63,945 nt of DNA, taken from NCBI GenBank assembly GCA_902825965.1, contig CADEDA010000017.1, positions 1-63,945 on the forward strand, written 5' to 3'. How positions within the stretch are numbered: position 1 is the first letter of the stretch; every line of letters starts with the position of its first letter. Source of the stretch: an uncultured Gemmatimonadota bacterium (GTDB lineage Bacteria > Gemmatimonadota > Gemmatimonadetes > Gemmatimonadales > Gemmatimonadaceae). The notes below the pieces were generated by a model. It was not told the origin of the DNA. It did no database searches and was given only the letters and a program-made list of their open reading frames with translations. Made by a program: the position numbers and the translations under genes. Positions 54,088-62,498 of the stretch are shown here, in pieces.

Positions 54088-55317
54088 CTAGCCGCGCGCC
54101 AGGTTCAGGTAGGCGGTGATGATCATCGCGTTGCTGAAGTCGATGAAGAACGCGCCCACCATCGGCACCACGAGGTACGCCCGCGGCGCCGGGCCGAACC
54201 GCTCCGAGATCGCGTTCATGTTCGCCACCGCGTTGGGGGTCGCGCCGAGCCCGAAGCCGGAGTGCCCGCTCGCCATGACCGCCGCATCATAGTCGCGCCC
54301 CATGAGTCGGAAGGTCACGAAGTACGCGAACAGACCCATCATGAGGACCTGCACGACGAGGATGGCGGTCATCGGGCCGGCGAGGTCGAGCAGTTCCCAC
54401 AGCTTGAGCGACATCAGGGCCATCGTGAGGAACAACGACAGGGCGATGGTGCCGAGGTCATCCACCGTCCGCGTCGCGATCCGGAGCGCGCCGGTGGCTT
54501 CCGCGAGGTTGCGGACGACGGCCGCCACGAGCATCGCGCCGATGTACCCCGGCAGTGTCACGAACTGTCCCAGCCACTTCGACAGCAGCCCGCCGAGCGC
54601 CATGCAGACGAGGATCACGGCGAGCATCTGGAGGATCAGGTAGGCCGTGGGTGCCTCCCCAGCCGTCTCGGTGTCGATCTCCTCGTCGAGGCTCGCGTGC
54701 TTGGCCTGGTCGGCGAGTGCACCCGCGGCACCGCCGCCGGACTTGAGCTTGAATCGCGAGATCAGCGTGGTCCCCACCGGACCGCCGAGCAGCCCTCCGC
54801 TCACGAGCCCGAACGTCGCGGCCGCCATCGCGACGGTCACCGCACCGGTGAGCTGGTACTGCTCCTCGAAGAGCTTGCCGAACGCCGCCCCGGTGCCGTG
54901 GCCGCCGGTCATCGTCACCGAGCCGGAGAGCAGGCCGATGAGCGGATCGACGCCCATCGCGGTCGCCATCGACATGCCGACGCCGCTCTGGATCGCCGCC
55001 AGCAGGCTCGCCAGCACCCAGAACAGCAGCACCTGCGGGCCACCCTTGCGCAACAGCTCGAGGCTGGCGCCGAGCCCGATGGTGGTGAAGAACGCCACCA
55101 TGAACGGGGACTGCAGCGTCGTGTCGAACTCGAACGCGACCGTGCCCGTCTGCCGCAGCGTGAGTGCCAGCGCCGCGAACAGGAACCCGCCGATCACGGG
55201 CGCGGGGATGTTGAAGCGGTCGAGCACGCCCACACGGCGGCGGACGCCGTACCCGACGAACAGGATGACCGCCGCCAGCGCGACGGTCTGGATGAGGTCG
55301 AGCTTGAACGTGGTCAC
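54088..55317 (-). CDS. gltS: Sodium/glutamate symporter (GltS family)
   Basis: This 409-aa protein has ten or more membrane helices in two inverted repeats. Family motifs include VALAAVILFVGYGVRRRVGVLDRFNIPAPVIGGF at the start and GSVTMTGGHGTGAAFGK at a re-entrant loop. In the second half, DAAVMASGHSGFGLGATPNAVANMNAI forms the other loop. It imports glutamate with Na+. The genes on either side encode unrelated functions (esterase downstream; oxidoreductase subunit upstream, 40 bases away), so it may be a separate unit. Confidence 0.92.
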   Translation of the reverse strand: MTTFKLDLIQTVALAAVILFVGYGVRRRVGVLDRFNIPAPVIGGFLFAALALTLRQTGTVAFEFDTTLQSPFMVAFFTTIGLGASLELLRKGGPQVLLFWVLASLLAAIQSGVGMSMATAMGVDPLIGLLSGSVTMTGGHGTGAAFGKLFEEQYQLTGAVTVAMAAATFGLVSGGLLGGPVGTTLISRFKLKSGGGAAGALADQAKHASLDEEIDTETAGEAPTAYLILQMLAVILVCMALGGLLSKWLGQFVTLPGYIGAMLVAAVVRNLAEATGALRIATRTVDDLGTIALSLFLTMALMSLKLWELLDLAGPMTAILVVQVLMMGLFAYFVTFRLMGRDYDAAVMASGHSGFGLGATPNAVANMNAISERFGPAPRAYLVVPMVGAFFIDFSNAMIITAYLNLARG

Positions 55318-55357
55318 CGTGGCGTGTCCTGGGGGGAAGAGGGGGACGACGGCGCGA

Positions 55358-56086
55358 CTAGTCGAGGCCGAGCTGCTTCAACACCGCGGCCGGCGGAAGG
55401 TCCCACTTGGGCAGTGGCGTGTTCCCCACGTAGCCGATGTCCTTCATGCCGGCGTCGGTGGTATAGAACCCGGTCGCGGTGAGGTTGCGCACCAGCGAGA
55501 AGAAGCGCGCGGCGGCCTGGAACTCCGGCTTGGCCTTGGGCGTGTAGCAGATGTCGTCGCAGATCGCGGTCTTCTGCTCGGTGGTGAGGCGCACGAACGG
55601 GCGCTGGAAGCGTCTCTGGCTCTCCAGGTTCAGCCAGCTCACGCCGCCGCGCACTCGCACGAGGTCGCGGGCGTAGTTCTCCCCGGGCGCGCTCACGTGC
55701 TCATTGATGTAGTGGTGCGCGCCGACGGCCGAGGCGCTCGGCGACTTGGCATCGGCCGGGATGATCATGTCCGCGAGTGCCGCGAGCGTCGCGAGTTCCG
55801 CCGCATTCAGCTTGCGCGGCCAGTCCTTCTTCGGCTTGATGAGGTCCGGGTCCCAGGCATCCCCACGCGGGCCCGCGCGCGGTGGGGCGGCTTGCGCGGC
55901 CGGGGCGGTCGCGGGCCGCGGGGTGCTGCCCTGCTGGGCGTCCGCGTCGCTCGCTGCGAGTCCGGCGAGCAGGGGCACACCCGCCGCAGCGGCCAGCGAC
56001 TTGAGTGCGTCGCGCCGGTTCAGCGCCCCCGCCTCGCCGGCGTCAGTCGCCTCCACCGGGTGGTTCGGCGTCGTCTCGTCGCGCAT
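55358..56086 (-). CDS. Gluconate 2-dehydrogenase subunit 3-like, Tat-exported
   Basis: This 242-aa small subunit has a Tat-type leader region (LNRRDALKSLAAAAGVPLLAGLAASDADAQ). The family core follows: KKDWPRKLNAAELATLAALADMIIPADAKSPSASAVGAHHYINEH and then TTEQKTAICDDICYTPKAKPEFQAAARFF. The signal lets the folded partner be exported in association. Start and stop of the preceding gene share the sequence TGATG at 56084-56088, so the two are translationally coupled. A cytochrome c subunit, present in some such enzymes, is not found nearby. Confidence 0.85.
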   Translation of the reverse strand: MRDETTPNHPVEATDAGEAGALNRRDALKSLAAAAGVPLLAGLAASDADAQQGSTPRPATAPAAQAAPPRAGPRGDAWDPDLIKPKKDWPRKLNAAELATLAALADMIIPADAKSPSASAVGAHHYINEHVSAPGENYARDLVRVRGGVSWLNLESQRRFQRPFVRLTTEQKTAICDDICYTPKAKPEFQAAARFFSLVRNLTATGFYTTDAGMKDIGYVGNTPLPKWDLPPAAVLKQLGLD

Positions 56087-57894
56087 CAGCCGATCTCCTT
56101 CTTCGCGAGTTGGTCGAGGATGTAGTCGGTCGTGCGCCAGGCCAACGCCAGGATCGAGAGCGTCGGGTTCTTGTCCGCGTTGGAGACGAACGGCGCGCCG
56201 TCGGTGACGAACAGGTTCTTCACGTCCCAGGACTGGCAGTACGGATTGAGCACCGACGTCCGCGCGTCCTCGCCCATGCGGCAGGTGCCGACCTCGTGGA
56301 TGATCTGCCCGCCGCGGGCGATGGCGCGGTTGCCGTCCGTCTGCGGCGTGCCATTCACCTTGCCGCCCATCGCCGTGATGATCTCGGCGAACGTCTTCTG
56401 CATGTGCACTGCCTGCTTGAGCTCATGGTCCGACCACTTCCAATGGAAGCGCAGGACCGGGATGCCCCACTGATCGACCACTTCGGGATCAATCTCGCAG
56501 AAGGACTGCTCGTTGGGGATCATCTCGCCGCGGCCGTCGAACCAGACGAACGAGCCGTAGTAGCGGCGCGCGGCCTCCTTGTACTTGGCACCGTACGCGC
56601 CTTCGGTGGTGTTCTCCAGGAAATTGAAGGAGCCGTTGCCCGGCATGCCCCGTCCGCCGCCGAACTCCACGTGGTAGCCGCGCGCGAAGTCGAGCTTGCC
56701 GCCGATCTGCTCCTTGTACAGCCACCAGGGGATGTACATGTGCATGCCGGAGGCGCCATCGGTGTTGTGTGGCGGCAGGTTCTCCATCGCGGGGATCTGG
56801 CCGCCGATGCCGGCGCCGACCGTGTCCATGAGGTACTTGCCCACGAGGCCGCTGGAGTTGCTGACGCCCTGCGGCGCCTGGGCGCTCTTGGAGTTGAGCA
56901 GGATGCGCGCCGTCTCGGCCGCGCTGGCGGCGAGCACGACGATCCGCGCGCTGACGTGCCGGTCCTGCCGCGTGTTCTTGTCGATGTAGTGGACACCGGT
57001 CGCGAGGCCATCCTTGCCGAGCGTCACCTCGCGCACCATCGCGTCGGGCACGATGTCGACGTTGCCCGTGGCCAGCGCCGGCGGCAGGAGCACCGTCGTG
57101 GACTGGAAGTTCGCCTTGATGGAGCAGCCCCAGCCGCAGGGGGTGGCCCAGAAGCAGGCTTGGCGCTGGAGCATCGACTGCCGGAGCACGCGCTGCGCGA
57201 GTGCGTTGCCGGGGTGCAGCAGCTTCGGCAGGCGGTCGGCATCCTGCCGCTGGGTCATGATCGCGAGGTGGGCCGGGATCACCGGGATGCCCATCGGCGC
57301 GGCGTGCTTCTTGGCGAGCAGTTCGACGGCGCGCGGCGCGGGCGGCGGCATGAGCACGCCGGGCGAGGAGCGTGGCGTGTTCTCGAGGTCGTCGTCGCCG
57401 CCGTAGACGCCGATCAGCATCTCGGTCTTGTCGTAGTACGGCGCAAGGTCCTGGTAGGTGAGCGGCCAGTCGGCGCCGAGTCCGTCGCGGGTCTTGGGCT
57501 TGAAGTCGTACTCGCCCATGCGCAGCGAGATGCGGCCCCAATGATTGGTGCGGCCACCGAGCATGCGCGCACGCCACCAGCGGAAGTCGGTCCCCGGTGC
57601 GTTGGTGTAGGGTTCGCCCGGCACCTCCCAGCCGCCGTCCACCGTGGCGTCGTAGAATCCGAACGGCTTCTCGCGGGACCCGGCCCCGCGCAGCGGTGCC
57701 TCGCGCGGCAGCTTGAACATCGGCGTCTCGCGCACGGGGTCGTACGACCGGCCGGCTTCGAGCACGCGGACCTTGAGGCCGGCGACGGCGAGTTGGTACG
57801 CGGCCATGCCGCCGCCGGCACCCGAACCGACCACGATGACGTCGTACTTCGTCTGCGACTTCGGACTGCCCTGGATCACGGGGAGGCTCCGCAA
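56086..57894 (-). CDS. GMC-family FAD oxidoreductase (large subunit)
   Basis: This 602-aa flavoprotein opens with the dinucleotide motif VVGSGAGGGMAAYQLAVAGL (about residues 20-40). The GMC signature area GRTNHWGRISLRMGEYD comes next, with WGCSIKANFQSTTVLLPPAL further on. The substrate/catalytic C-terminal domain has HEVGTCRMGEDARTSVL and LFVTDGAPFVSNADKNPTLSILALAWRTTDYI. Related enzymes oxidise sugars, glucoside-3 positions or alcohols in the periplasm, paired with the small subunit encoded just after it. It does not carry its own signal peptide, consistent with piggy-back export on the Tat partner. Confidence 0.9.
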   Translation of the reverse strand: MRSLPVIQGSPKSQTKYDVIVVGSGAGGGMAAYQLAVAGLKVRVLEAGRSYDPVRETPMFKLPREAPLRGAGSREKPFGFYDATVDGGWEVPGEPYTNAPGTDFRWWRARMLGGRTNHWGRISLRMGEYDFKPKTRDGLGADWPLTYQDLAPYYDKTEMLIGVYGGDDDLENTPRSSPGVLMPPPAPRAVELLAKKHAAPMGIPVIPAHLAIMTQRQDADRLPKLLHPGNALAQRVLRQSMLQRQACFWATPCGWGCSIKANFQSTTVLLPPALATGNVDIVPDAMVREVTLGKDGLATGVHYIDKNTRQDRHVSARIVVLAASAAETARILLNSKSAQAPQGVSNSSGLVGKYLMDTVGAGIGGQIPAMENLPPHNTDGASGMHMYIPWWLYKEQIGGKLDFARGYHVEFGGGRGMPGNGSFNFLENTTEGAYGAKYKEAARRYYGSFVWFDGRGEMIPNEQSFCEIDPEVVDQWGIPVLRFHWKWSDHELKQAVHMQKTFAEIITAMGGKVNGTPQTDGNRAIARGGQIIHEVGTCRMGEDARTSVLNPYCQSWDVKNLFVTDGAPFVSNADKNPTLSILALAWRTTDYILDQLAKKEIG

Positions 57895-57975
57895 GAGTGG
57901 CGCGTCAGGGGGCTACGGGCGGGAATCTACGCGCCGCGTGCGCGCGCACTAGGCGGGTGCGTGCTAGCTTGGAGC

Positions 57976-58548
57976 ATGCTGCTCGGCGCCCCGCCCCGCA
58001 GCGGCGCCGACATCCGCGCCGCACTCGAGGAGGTGCATCAGGGGAGCGTCGCGTACTGGGCGACGTTCTCCGATGCCGAGTTCTTCACGCCCTTCGGCCT
58101 CGCGTGGGCGCCGGCGATGCATGTGCGGCACCTCAGCAAGTCGATCCGTGCGGTCCATCAGGGCCTGCGACTGCCACCCTTCCTCGTGCGCTGGGTGTTC
58201 GGCCGCGCCGGCGCGGCCTCGCGCGACTATGACAGCGTCGTGACGGTGTATCGGGCGCGCCTCGCGCAGGGTGCCAGTGCCGGACGCTTCGCACCGTCGG
58301 CCAAGCCCCCCGCCGCCGATCCGGCGGCCGAGCGCGCCCGGATCATGCGGGTGCACGCGTCCACGCTGCAGGCACTCATCGCGCGCAGCGCACAGTGGTC
58401 GGAATCGGACCTCGATGCCGCGACATTGCCGCATCCGCTGCTGGGACCGCTCACGGTGCGCGAGATGCTGTTCTTCACCGTGTATCACAACACGCACCAC
58501 GTCGCGAACGTGCAGCGATTGGTCGCCGGGAGGAAGCAAGACCACTAG
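57976..58548 (+). CDS. DinB-like metal-dependent helical protein
   Basis: The ATG at 57976 (190 aa) has GGAG just upstream. The protein is a four-helix bundle with DinB-like histidines in MHVRHLSKSIRAVHQGLRL and the C-terminal FFTVYHNTHHVANVQRLV. These families bind a divalent metal and are often thiol transferases; the exact reaction is unknown. It is divergent from the GMC operon. Longer open frames that run through it from 56005 on the same strand are meaningless antisense to the GMC gene. Confidence 0.78.
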   Translation: MLLGAPPRSGADIRAALEEVHQGSVAYWATFSDAEFFTPFGLAWAPAMHVRHLSKSIRAVHQGLRLPPFLVRWVFGRAGAASRDYDSVVTVYRARLAQGASAGRFAPSAKPPAADPAAERARIMRVHASTLQALIARSAQWSESDLDAATLPHPLLGPLTVREMLFFTVYHNTHHVANVQRLVAGRKQDH

Positions 58549-58580
58549 GAGCGGCGCTGTCGTCCGCGCCCACCTCGCGT

Positions 58581-58650
58581 CGCATCTCCGGGAGCGAAAT
58601 CCCTGCCGCCATCACTGCGGCAGGCACTCAATCCCAACGACGGAGATGCG
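58581..58650 (+). promoter_or_regulatory. Leader stem that covers the ribosome binding site of the next gene
   Basis: A perfect 10-bp inverted repeat joins CGCATCTCCG (58581-58590) to CGGAGATGCG (58641-58650), which ends directly before the ATG at 58651 and contains its GGAG ribosome site. An inner 8-bp stem CCTGCCGC/GCGGCAGG (58602-58609, 58617-58624) sits in the loop. Such a nested structure can block translation until it is opened, so this is a candidate cis-regulatory RNA element. Confidence 0.5.
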
Positions 58651-59568
58651 ATGTTCCGATGGTCCGCCGCGCGCACGTGGCGCGCGTCCGTGCTCACCTG
58701 CACCCTCGGCGGCGCGCTCGCGCTGACGCTCGCCTGCTCGGGCGACGAGATCCTGGGGCCGATCGATACCGCCGCCTGCACGCGCGGCGCGCTGGACGTC
58801 ACCACCAGCACGCAGAGCGCCGTCAACGGTGCGGACTGCGAACTGTGGAGCGAGTGGCAGTTCGAACCGGTCCCCGCCGAGACCTGGACGCTGCGGCTCG
58901 AGCCGCACACCGGCTACGTGATCCGGCTCATCTCGCACGAGCAGACCCCGGGGGTGTTCCCCTTCCGCGGCGAGCTGCTCGCCTACGAGCGCGACGCGAA
59001 CGGCGAGCGGCAGCTGGTCGCCGCGAGCGAGGCCTACGGGCCGGGCAACCGCAACGAGGAGTTGGTGATGACCACCGACCGTGCGCGCGTGATCGCGCTG
59101 CGGGTCGAGGCGCGCCAGCGCTCGGATACCGGCGTGTACCGCCTCGAGGTGTCCACCTGCCCGGTGCATCACGTGCCGCTCGACTCCACGGTGCGCGGCG
59201 TGTCAAGCAACACGGGCTGCCTGTCCGAGGGCACGTTCGCCGGCGCCCGCTCGCGGCTCACGTTCTTCGACTTCGACATCCGGCGCCTGGACGACCTGTT
59301 CATCGCGTACGAACGCCGCGCCGGCAGCGGCACCAACACCGGCACGCTGCGCGCGCGCCTGAGCGGACCGGACCTCGACGTGGCCGCTTCGTTCTCGGGG
59401 TCGTTCCTGGCCGCCTCGCCCGCGACGGCCAACGTGTTCGACTTCAACGCGTCCGCGCAGCGGATCGGCCGGTACACCCTGAGCGTCCGCGTGCACGCGG
59501 ACAGCAGCGCCACGATCGACGCGACGCGCGACCGCTCGACGTTGCTGCGCGCTTCCTCCTCCCGCTGA
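58651..59568 (+). CDS. Secreted lipoprotein, type A copy 1 (305 aa)
   Basis: A lipoprotein signal ends in LALTLACSGDE. The mature region starts with GPIDTAACTRGAL and Cys-rich positions. It continues as a beta-rich domain with WTLRLEPHTGYVIRLI, VIALRVEARQRSDTGVYRLEVSTCPV and a second half with FFDFDIRRLDDLFIAYERR. No family is recognised, although the two halves recall bacterial pre-peptidase C-terminal (PPC-like) beta domains. The third gene of this cluster (60502) is a clear paralogue. The ribosome site lies in the stem at 58641-58650. Confidence 0.72.
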   Translation: MFRWSAARTWRASVLTCTLGGALALTLACSGDEILGPIDTAACTRGALDVTTSTQSAVNGADCELWSEWQFEPVPAETWTLRLEPHTGYVIRLISHEQTPGVFPFRGELLAYERDANGERQLVAASEAYGPGNRNEELVMTTDRARVIALRVEARQRSDTGVYRLEVSTCPVHHVPLDSTVRGVSSNTGCLSEGTFAGARSRLTFFDFDIRRLDDLFIAYERRAGSGTNTGTLRARLSGPDLDVAASFSGSFLAASPATANVFDFNASAQRIGRYTLSVRVHADSSATIDATRDRSTLLRASSSR

Positions 59569-59575
59569 ACCCACC

Positions 59576-60472
59576 ATGACCTTCCCCAGTGCACTGCAGC
59601 GCTCGGCGCTGCTCGCCACGACCGCGCTCGTCCTCCTGGCCTCGGCCTGCGCACAGGACACCGTGGTCAACCCGATCTTCGGCGCCGGCTGCGACGCCGG
59701 GCGCCTTGCGCCCGGCAAGACCCGCGGCGCCTTAAACGAGAACTCCTGCGTCGAGACCTACAACCCCTGGACGTCCTATCGCTCGGCGTACGCCTCCCAC
59801 GGGATGTCCCTCGAACGCGACAAGGCGTACATGCTCACCGTGCTGCCGGTCGCGGATCCCTCGCGGAACGGCCGCAACGGACTCGACCCGGTGCTCACTG
59901 TGTACGGCGTCGGTGGGCGCGGACCCGCGCGCCCGCTCGCGATCAGTGACGATGACGGCGCGGACCGAGGCAGCGAGTTGTTCTTCTTCCCGGGGCGTAC
60001 CGGGACCTACCGCGCGCAGATCAGCTCCTACTACGACGCGCTCGACGTCGACGACCTCGGCGGGTATGAGGTCGCCTTCACGGCGTGCCCGGTGCTCTCG
60101 CTGCGCCCCGACACCGGCGCGACGGAGTTCACACTGCCCGAGAGCGCGTGCTACCGCACGGGCGAGGGCGACACCCCCACGGAGATCGCCTACCGCTTCA
60201 TCCGCGTCCCGGTCGCGGCGTACGAGGAACTGACCATCCGCTTCACCGCGGCGGACTTCACGCCGTTCTGGGAAGCGCACCTGAGGGGCATGGACAGCCA
60301 CGGCCGCCTCAATGCGGGGGACCAGACCCAGGCGGAGGGCGAACTCGCCCGCACGCTCTACAACGACTCCCCCGACGCCGGCTACGCCACCATCGCCGTC
60401 GGCGTGCTCGACTCCACGGGGCCCTCGCGGCGCATCACGCTGCACCTGAGCCGCCGCATCCTCGACAACTGA
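59576..60472 (+). CDS. Secreted lipoprotein, type B copy 1 (298 aa)
   Basis: The lipobox is VLLASACAQD. The mature part starts DTVVNPIFGAGCDAGRL, then GALNENSCVETYNPWTS, and a PPC-like beta domain (MLTVLPVADPSRNGRNGLDPVLTVYG, FFFPGRTGTYRAQISSYYD). A C-terminal half carries YRFIRVPVAAYEELTIRFTAADFTPFWEAHL. It is a paralogue of the gene at 61409, sharing NPIFGAGC-like and GALNE-SCV motifs. Only 7 bases separate it from the type A gene upstream. The function is unknown; it is probably an outer-membrane or secreted partner of the type A protein. Confidence 0.72.
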   Translation: MTFPSALQRSALLATTALVLLASACAQDTVVNPIFGAGCDAGRLAPGKTRGALNENSCVETYNPWTSYRSAYASHGMSLERDKAYMLTVLPVADPSRNGRNGLDPVLTVYGVGGRGPARPLAISDDDGADRGSELFFFPGRTGTYRAQISSYYDALDVDDLGGYEVAFTACPVLSLRPDTGATEFTLPESACYRTGEGDTPTEIAYRFIRVPVAAYEELTIRFTAADFTPFWEAHLRGMDSHGRLNAGDQTQAEGELARTLYNDSPDAGYATIAVGVLDSTGPSRRITLHLSRRILDN

Positions 60473-60501
60473 CCTTCACTCGACCACGGAACGGAGCACC
60501 C

Positions 60502-61398
60502 ATGATCTCCTTGCCTCGCAAGCGGACGGCGGCCGGACTCGCCGCGCTTGCACTCCTCACGCTCACGGTGGCATGCGAGGGCGATACCGCCCTCGGGCCG
60601 ATCGACGGCGCGCGCTGCGTCGCAGGCCAACTCCGCGCCGACGCGGCGCCGAGCGGCCGGCTCGACGCCGCCAGTTGCCAGCTCTGGAGCAGCTACATGT
60701 ACAACGTCGTGCCCACGGCGACCTGGACGCTCGAGGCCGACGCGAACACGGCGCACATCGTGCGCCTCATCCCGACCGACACCGGTGCGGGCGCCACGCC
60801 GCTGCGCGCCAGCCTGGTGGCCTACGCCCGCGACGGACGCAACGAGGTGCAACTGCTCGGCGGCGACGCGTTCTCGTTCGGGACTGCACAGCGCAACCGC
60901 GAGATCGCGTTGACGGCCACGGAACCGACGACGTTCGCGCTCCGCGTGGAGGCGTGGTCGCCGACCGACAGCGGCAGCTACCGGCTCGAGCTGTCGAGTT
61001 GCCCGCTGCGCCGCCTGACGCTGGACTCGACCGTCACCGGCATCGGGTCCAACACCGGCTGTACCGCCCGTGGGATGCACGGCGGGGCGCGATCCCGCGT
61101 GAGCTTCCTGACCTTCGACGTCGACGAGCTCGGCGAATACGCGGTCGGATTCCGTCGGAGCGCCGGCACCGGGAGTGTCACCGGCCGCCTCGCCGGGTAC
61201 GGTGCCGCCGTCAGCCAGACGCGCGAGGCCGACTTCCTGCGGTCCCAGCCGAACGTCACCACCAACTACGTCTTCACGCGAAACCTGACAAGACTGGGCC
61301 GCGCCACACTCCTCCTGAGCGTCCACGCCGATTCGGGGGCGACCGTCGAGGCGTACGCCGGCCGCGGCGTGCCCACGATCGTCGCGACCCCACACTGA
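60502..61398 (+). CDS. Secreted lipoprotein, type A copy 2 (298 aa)
   Basis: The ATG at 60502, preceded by GGAG, gives a lipobox signal ending in LTLTVACEGDT. The mature part has GPIDGARCVAGQL, SYMYNVVPTATWTLEADANTAHIVRLI and FALRVEAWSPTDSGSYRLELSSCPLRRLTLDSTVTGIGSNTGC. This follows the copy at 58651 nearly motif for motif. No family name is available. It lies 29 bases after type B copy 1. A longer open frame through this gene from 60085 is spurious. Confidence 0.72.
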   Translation: MISLPRKRTAAGLAALALLTLTVACEGDTALGPIDGARCVAGQLRADAAPSGRLDAASCQLWSSYMYNVVPTATWTLEADANTAHIVRLIPTDTGAGATPLRASLVAYARDGRNEVQLLGGDAFSFGTAQRNREIALTATEPTTFALRVEAWSPTDSGSYRLELSSCPLRRLTLDSTVTGIGSNTGCTARGMHGGARSRVSFLTFDVDELGEYAVGFRRSAGTGSVTGRLAGYGAAVSQTREADFLRSQPNVTTNYVFTRNLTRLGRATLLLSVHADSGATVEAYAGRGVPTIVATPH

Positions 61399-61408
61399 GG
61401 CTCTCACC

Positions 61409-62353
61409 ATGACTACCGATCCCATGACGACGGGCCCGCGCCCGCATCCCACCCGGGCTGGCCGACCGCTCCGCGCGGCGGTGGCCACCCTCATGCTGCT
61501 CGTGGCCGCCGCCTGCGCCAAGGACAGCATCTTGAATCCGCTCTTCGGCGAGGGCTGCGAGCGCAGTCGCGCCCGCAGCGGCCAGCGAATCACGGGGGCA
61601 CTGAACGAAGACTCCTGCGTGGACCCCTACAGTTTCTGGACCTCTCGCTCGGCCGCGTACGCCGCGCACCCCATCTCGCTCGAGCCAGGCAAGGCGTACT
61701 TCGTGCGCACCTCGGCCGCCCCGGACCCGGAGCGCAATGGCCGCGACGGACTCTACCCGGTGCTGTCGCTCTGGGGCCGCGGCGAGGGGGCGTCCTCGCT
61801 GCCACTGGCGGTGAGCGAGTCGAACGGCGGAGACCGGATCGCCGAGTTCTTCTTCGTCGCGGATCGCCGCGGCGAGCACCAGCTGGTCGTGTCCTCGTAC
61901 GATCCGGCCAACGAGTACGAGTATCTCGGTGGTTACGAACTCGAGGTCGAGGCCTGTCCCGTGCTCGGTCTCGCAGCCGACACCGGCACGACCACCTTCA
62001 CGCTGCGCGCGAGCCCCTGCCGACGCGGCAACGAGTACCTCGCCGAGTTCGGCGGTGACACCGCCGAGTACAACTTCATCACGATCCGCGCCGAACCCTT
62101 CGAACGCATCAGCATCCGCACCTCGGCGACGGACTTCACTCCGGCGTGGGAGGCCTTCGGTCCGGACCTCGACACGTATGCCTACCTGCGTGGTGACGCC
62201 ATCATGCGCCGCTACGTCGGCGAGGAGTCGCGGTCGATGCAGTTCGGTCCGCGCGGTGGGCAGCTCACCCTGGCGATCGGCGCCGTGAACATCACGGGCC
62301 CCTCGCGCGAGTTCACCCTGCACGTCAGCCGGAGCCCGGGCGCGGTGCCCTGA
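61409..62353 (+). CDS. Secreted lipoprotein, type B copy 2 (314 aa)
   Basis: A 30-residue N-terminal region with Arg residues and a hydrophobic core ends in the lipobox VAAACAKD. The mature part has SILNPLFGEGCERSR, GALNEDSCVDPYSFWTS, AYFVRTSAAPDPERNGRDGLYPVLSLWG and YDPANEYEYLGGYELEVEACPV. This is the same plan as the type B gene at 59576. The C-terminal half has FNFITI-like and ISIRTSATDFTPAWEAF segments. It closes the A-B-A-B block, 10 bases after type A copy 2, and a strong terminator-like hairpin follows. Confidence 0.72.
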   Translation: MTTDPMTTGPRPHPTRAGRPLRAAVATLMLLVAAACAKDSILNPLFGEGCERSRARSGQRITGALNEDSCVDPYSFWTSRSAAYAAHPISLEPGKAYFVRTSAAPDPERNGRDGLYPVLSLWGRGEGASSLPLAVSESNGGDRIAEFFFVADRRGEHQLVVSSYDPANEYEYLGGYELEVEACPVLGLAADTGTTTFTLRASPCRRGNEYLAEFGGDTAEYNFITIRAEPFERISIRTSATDFTPAWEAFGPDLDTYAYLRGDAIMRRYVGEESRSMQFGPRGGQLTLAIGAVNITGPSREFTLHVSRSPGAVP

Positions 62354-62374
62354 GCAGCGGACCCGGCGCAGGAC

Positions 62375-62432
62375 CTCCGGGACCGGCCCACCGCGGTGGC
62401 GCCGGTCCCGGAGTGCGTTCGGGGTGGTTTTT
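62375..62432 (+). terminator. Strong GC stem with T-tract after the lipoprotein block
   Basis: A perfect 13-bp stem pairs CTCCGGGACCGGC (62375-62387) with GCCGGTCCCGGAG (62401-62413). It encloses a self-pairing CCACCGCGGTGG. A TTTTT run follows at 62428-62432, 15 bases past the stem. The stem is unusually strong and the T-run is a little far away. Confidence 0.6.
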
Positions 62433-62498
62433 CCCACCGGGAGACCCGATACTCTAGGGTCGGTCCTCCGTGTCGGAGCGCCGTCCCTCCTCCGCCCG

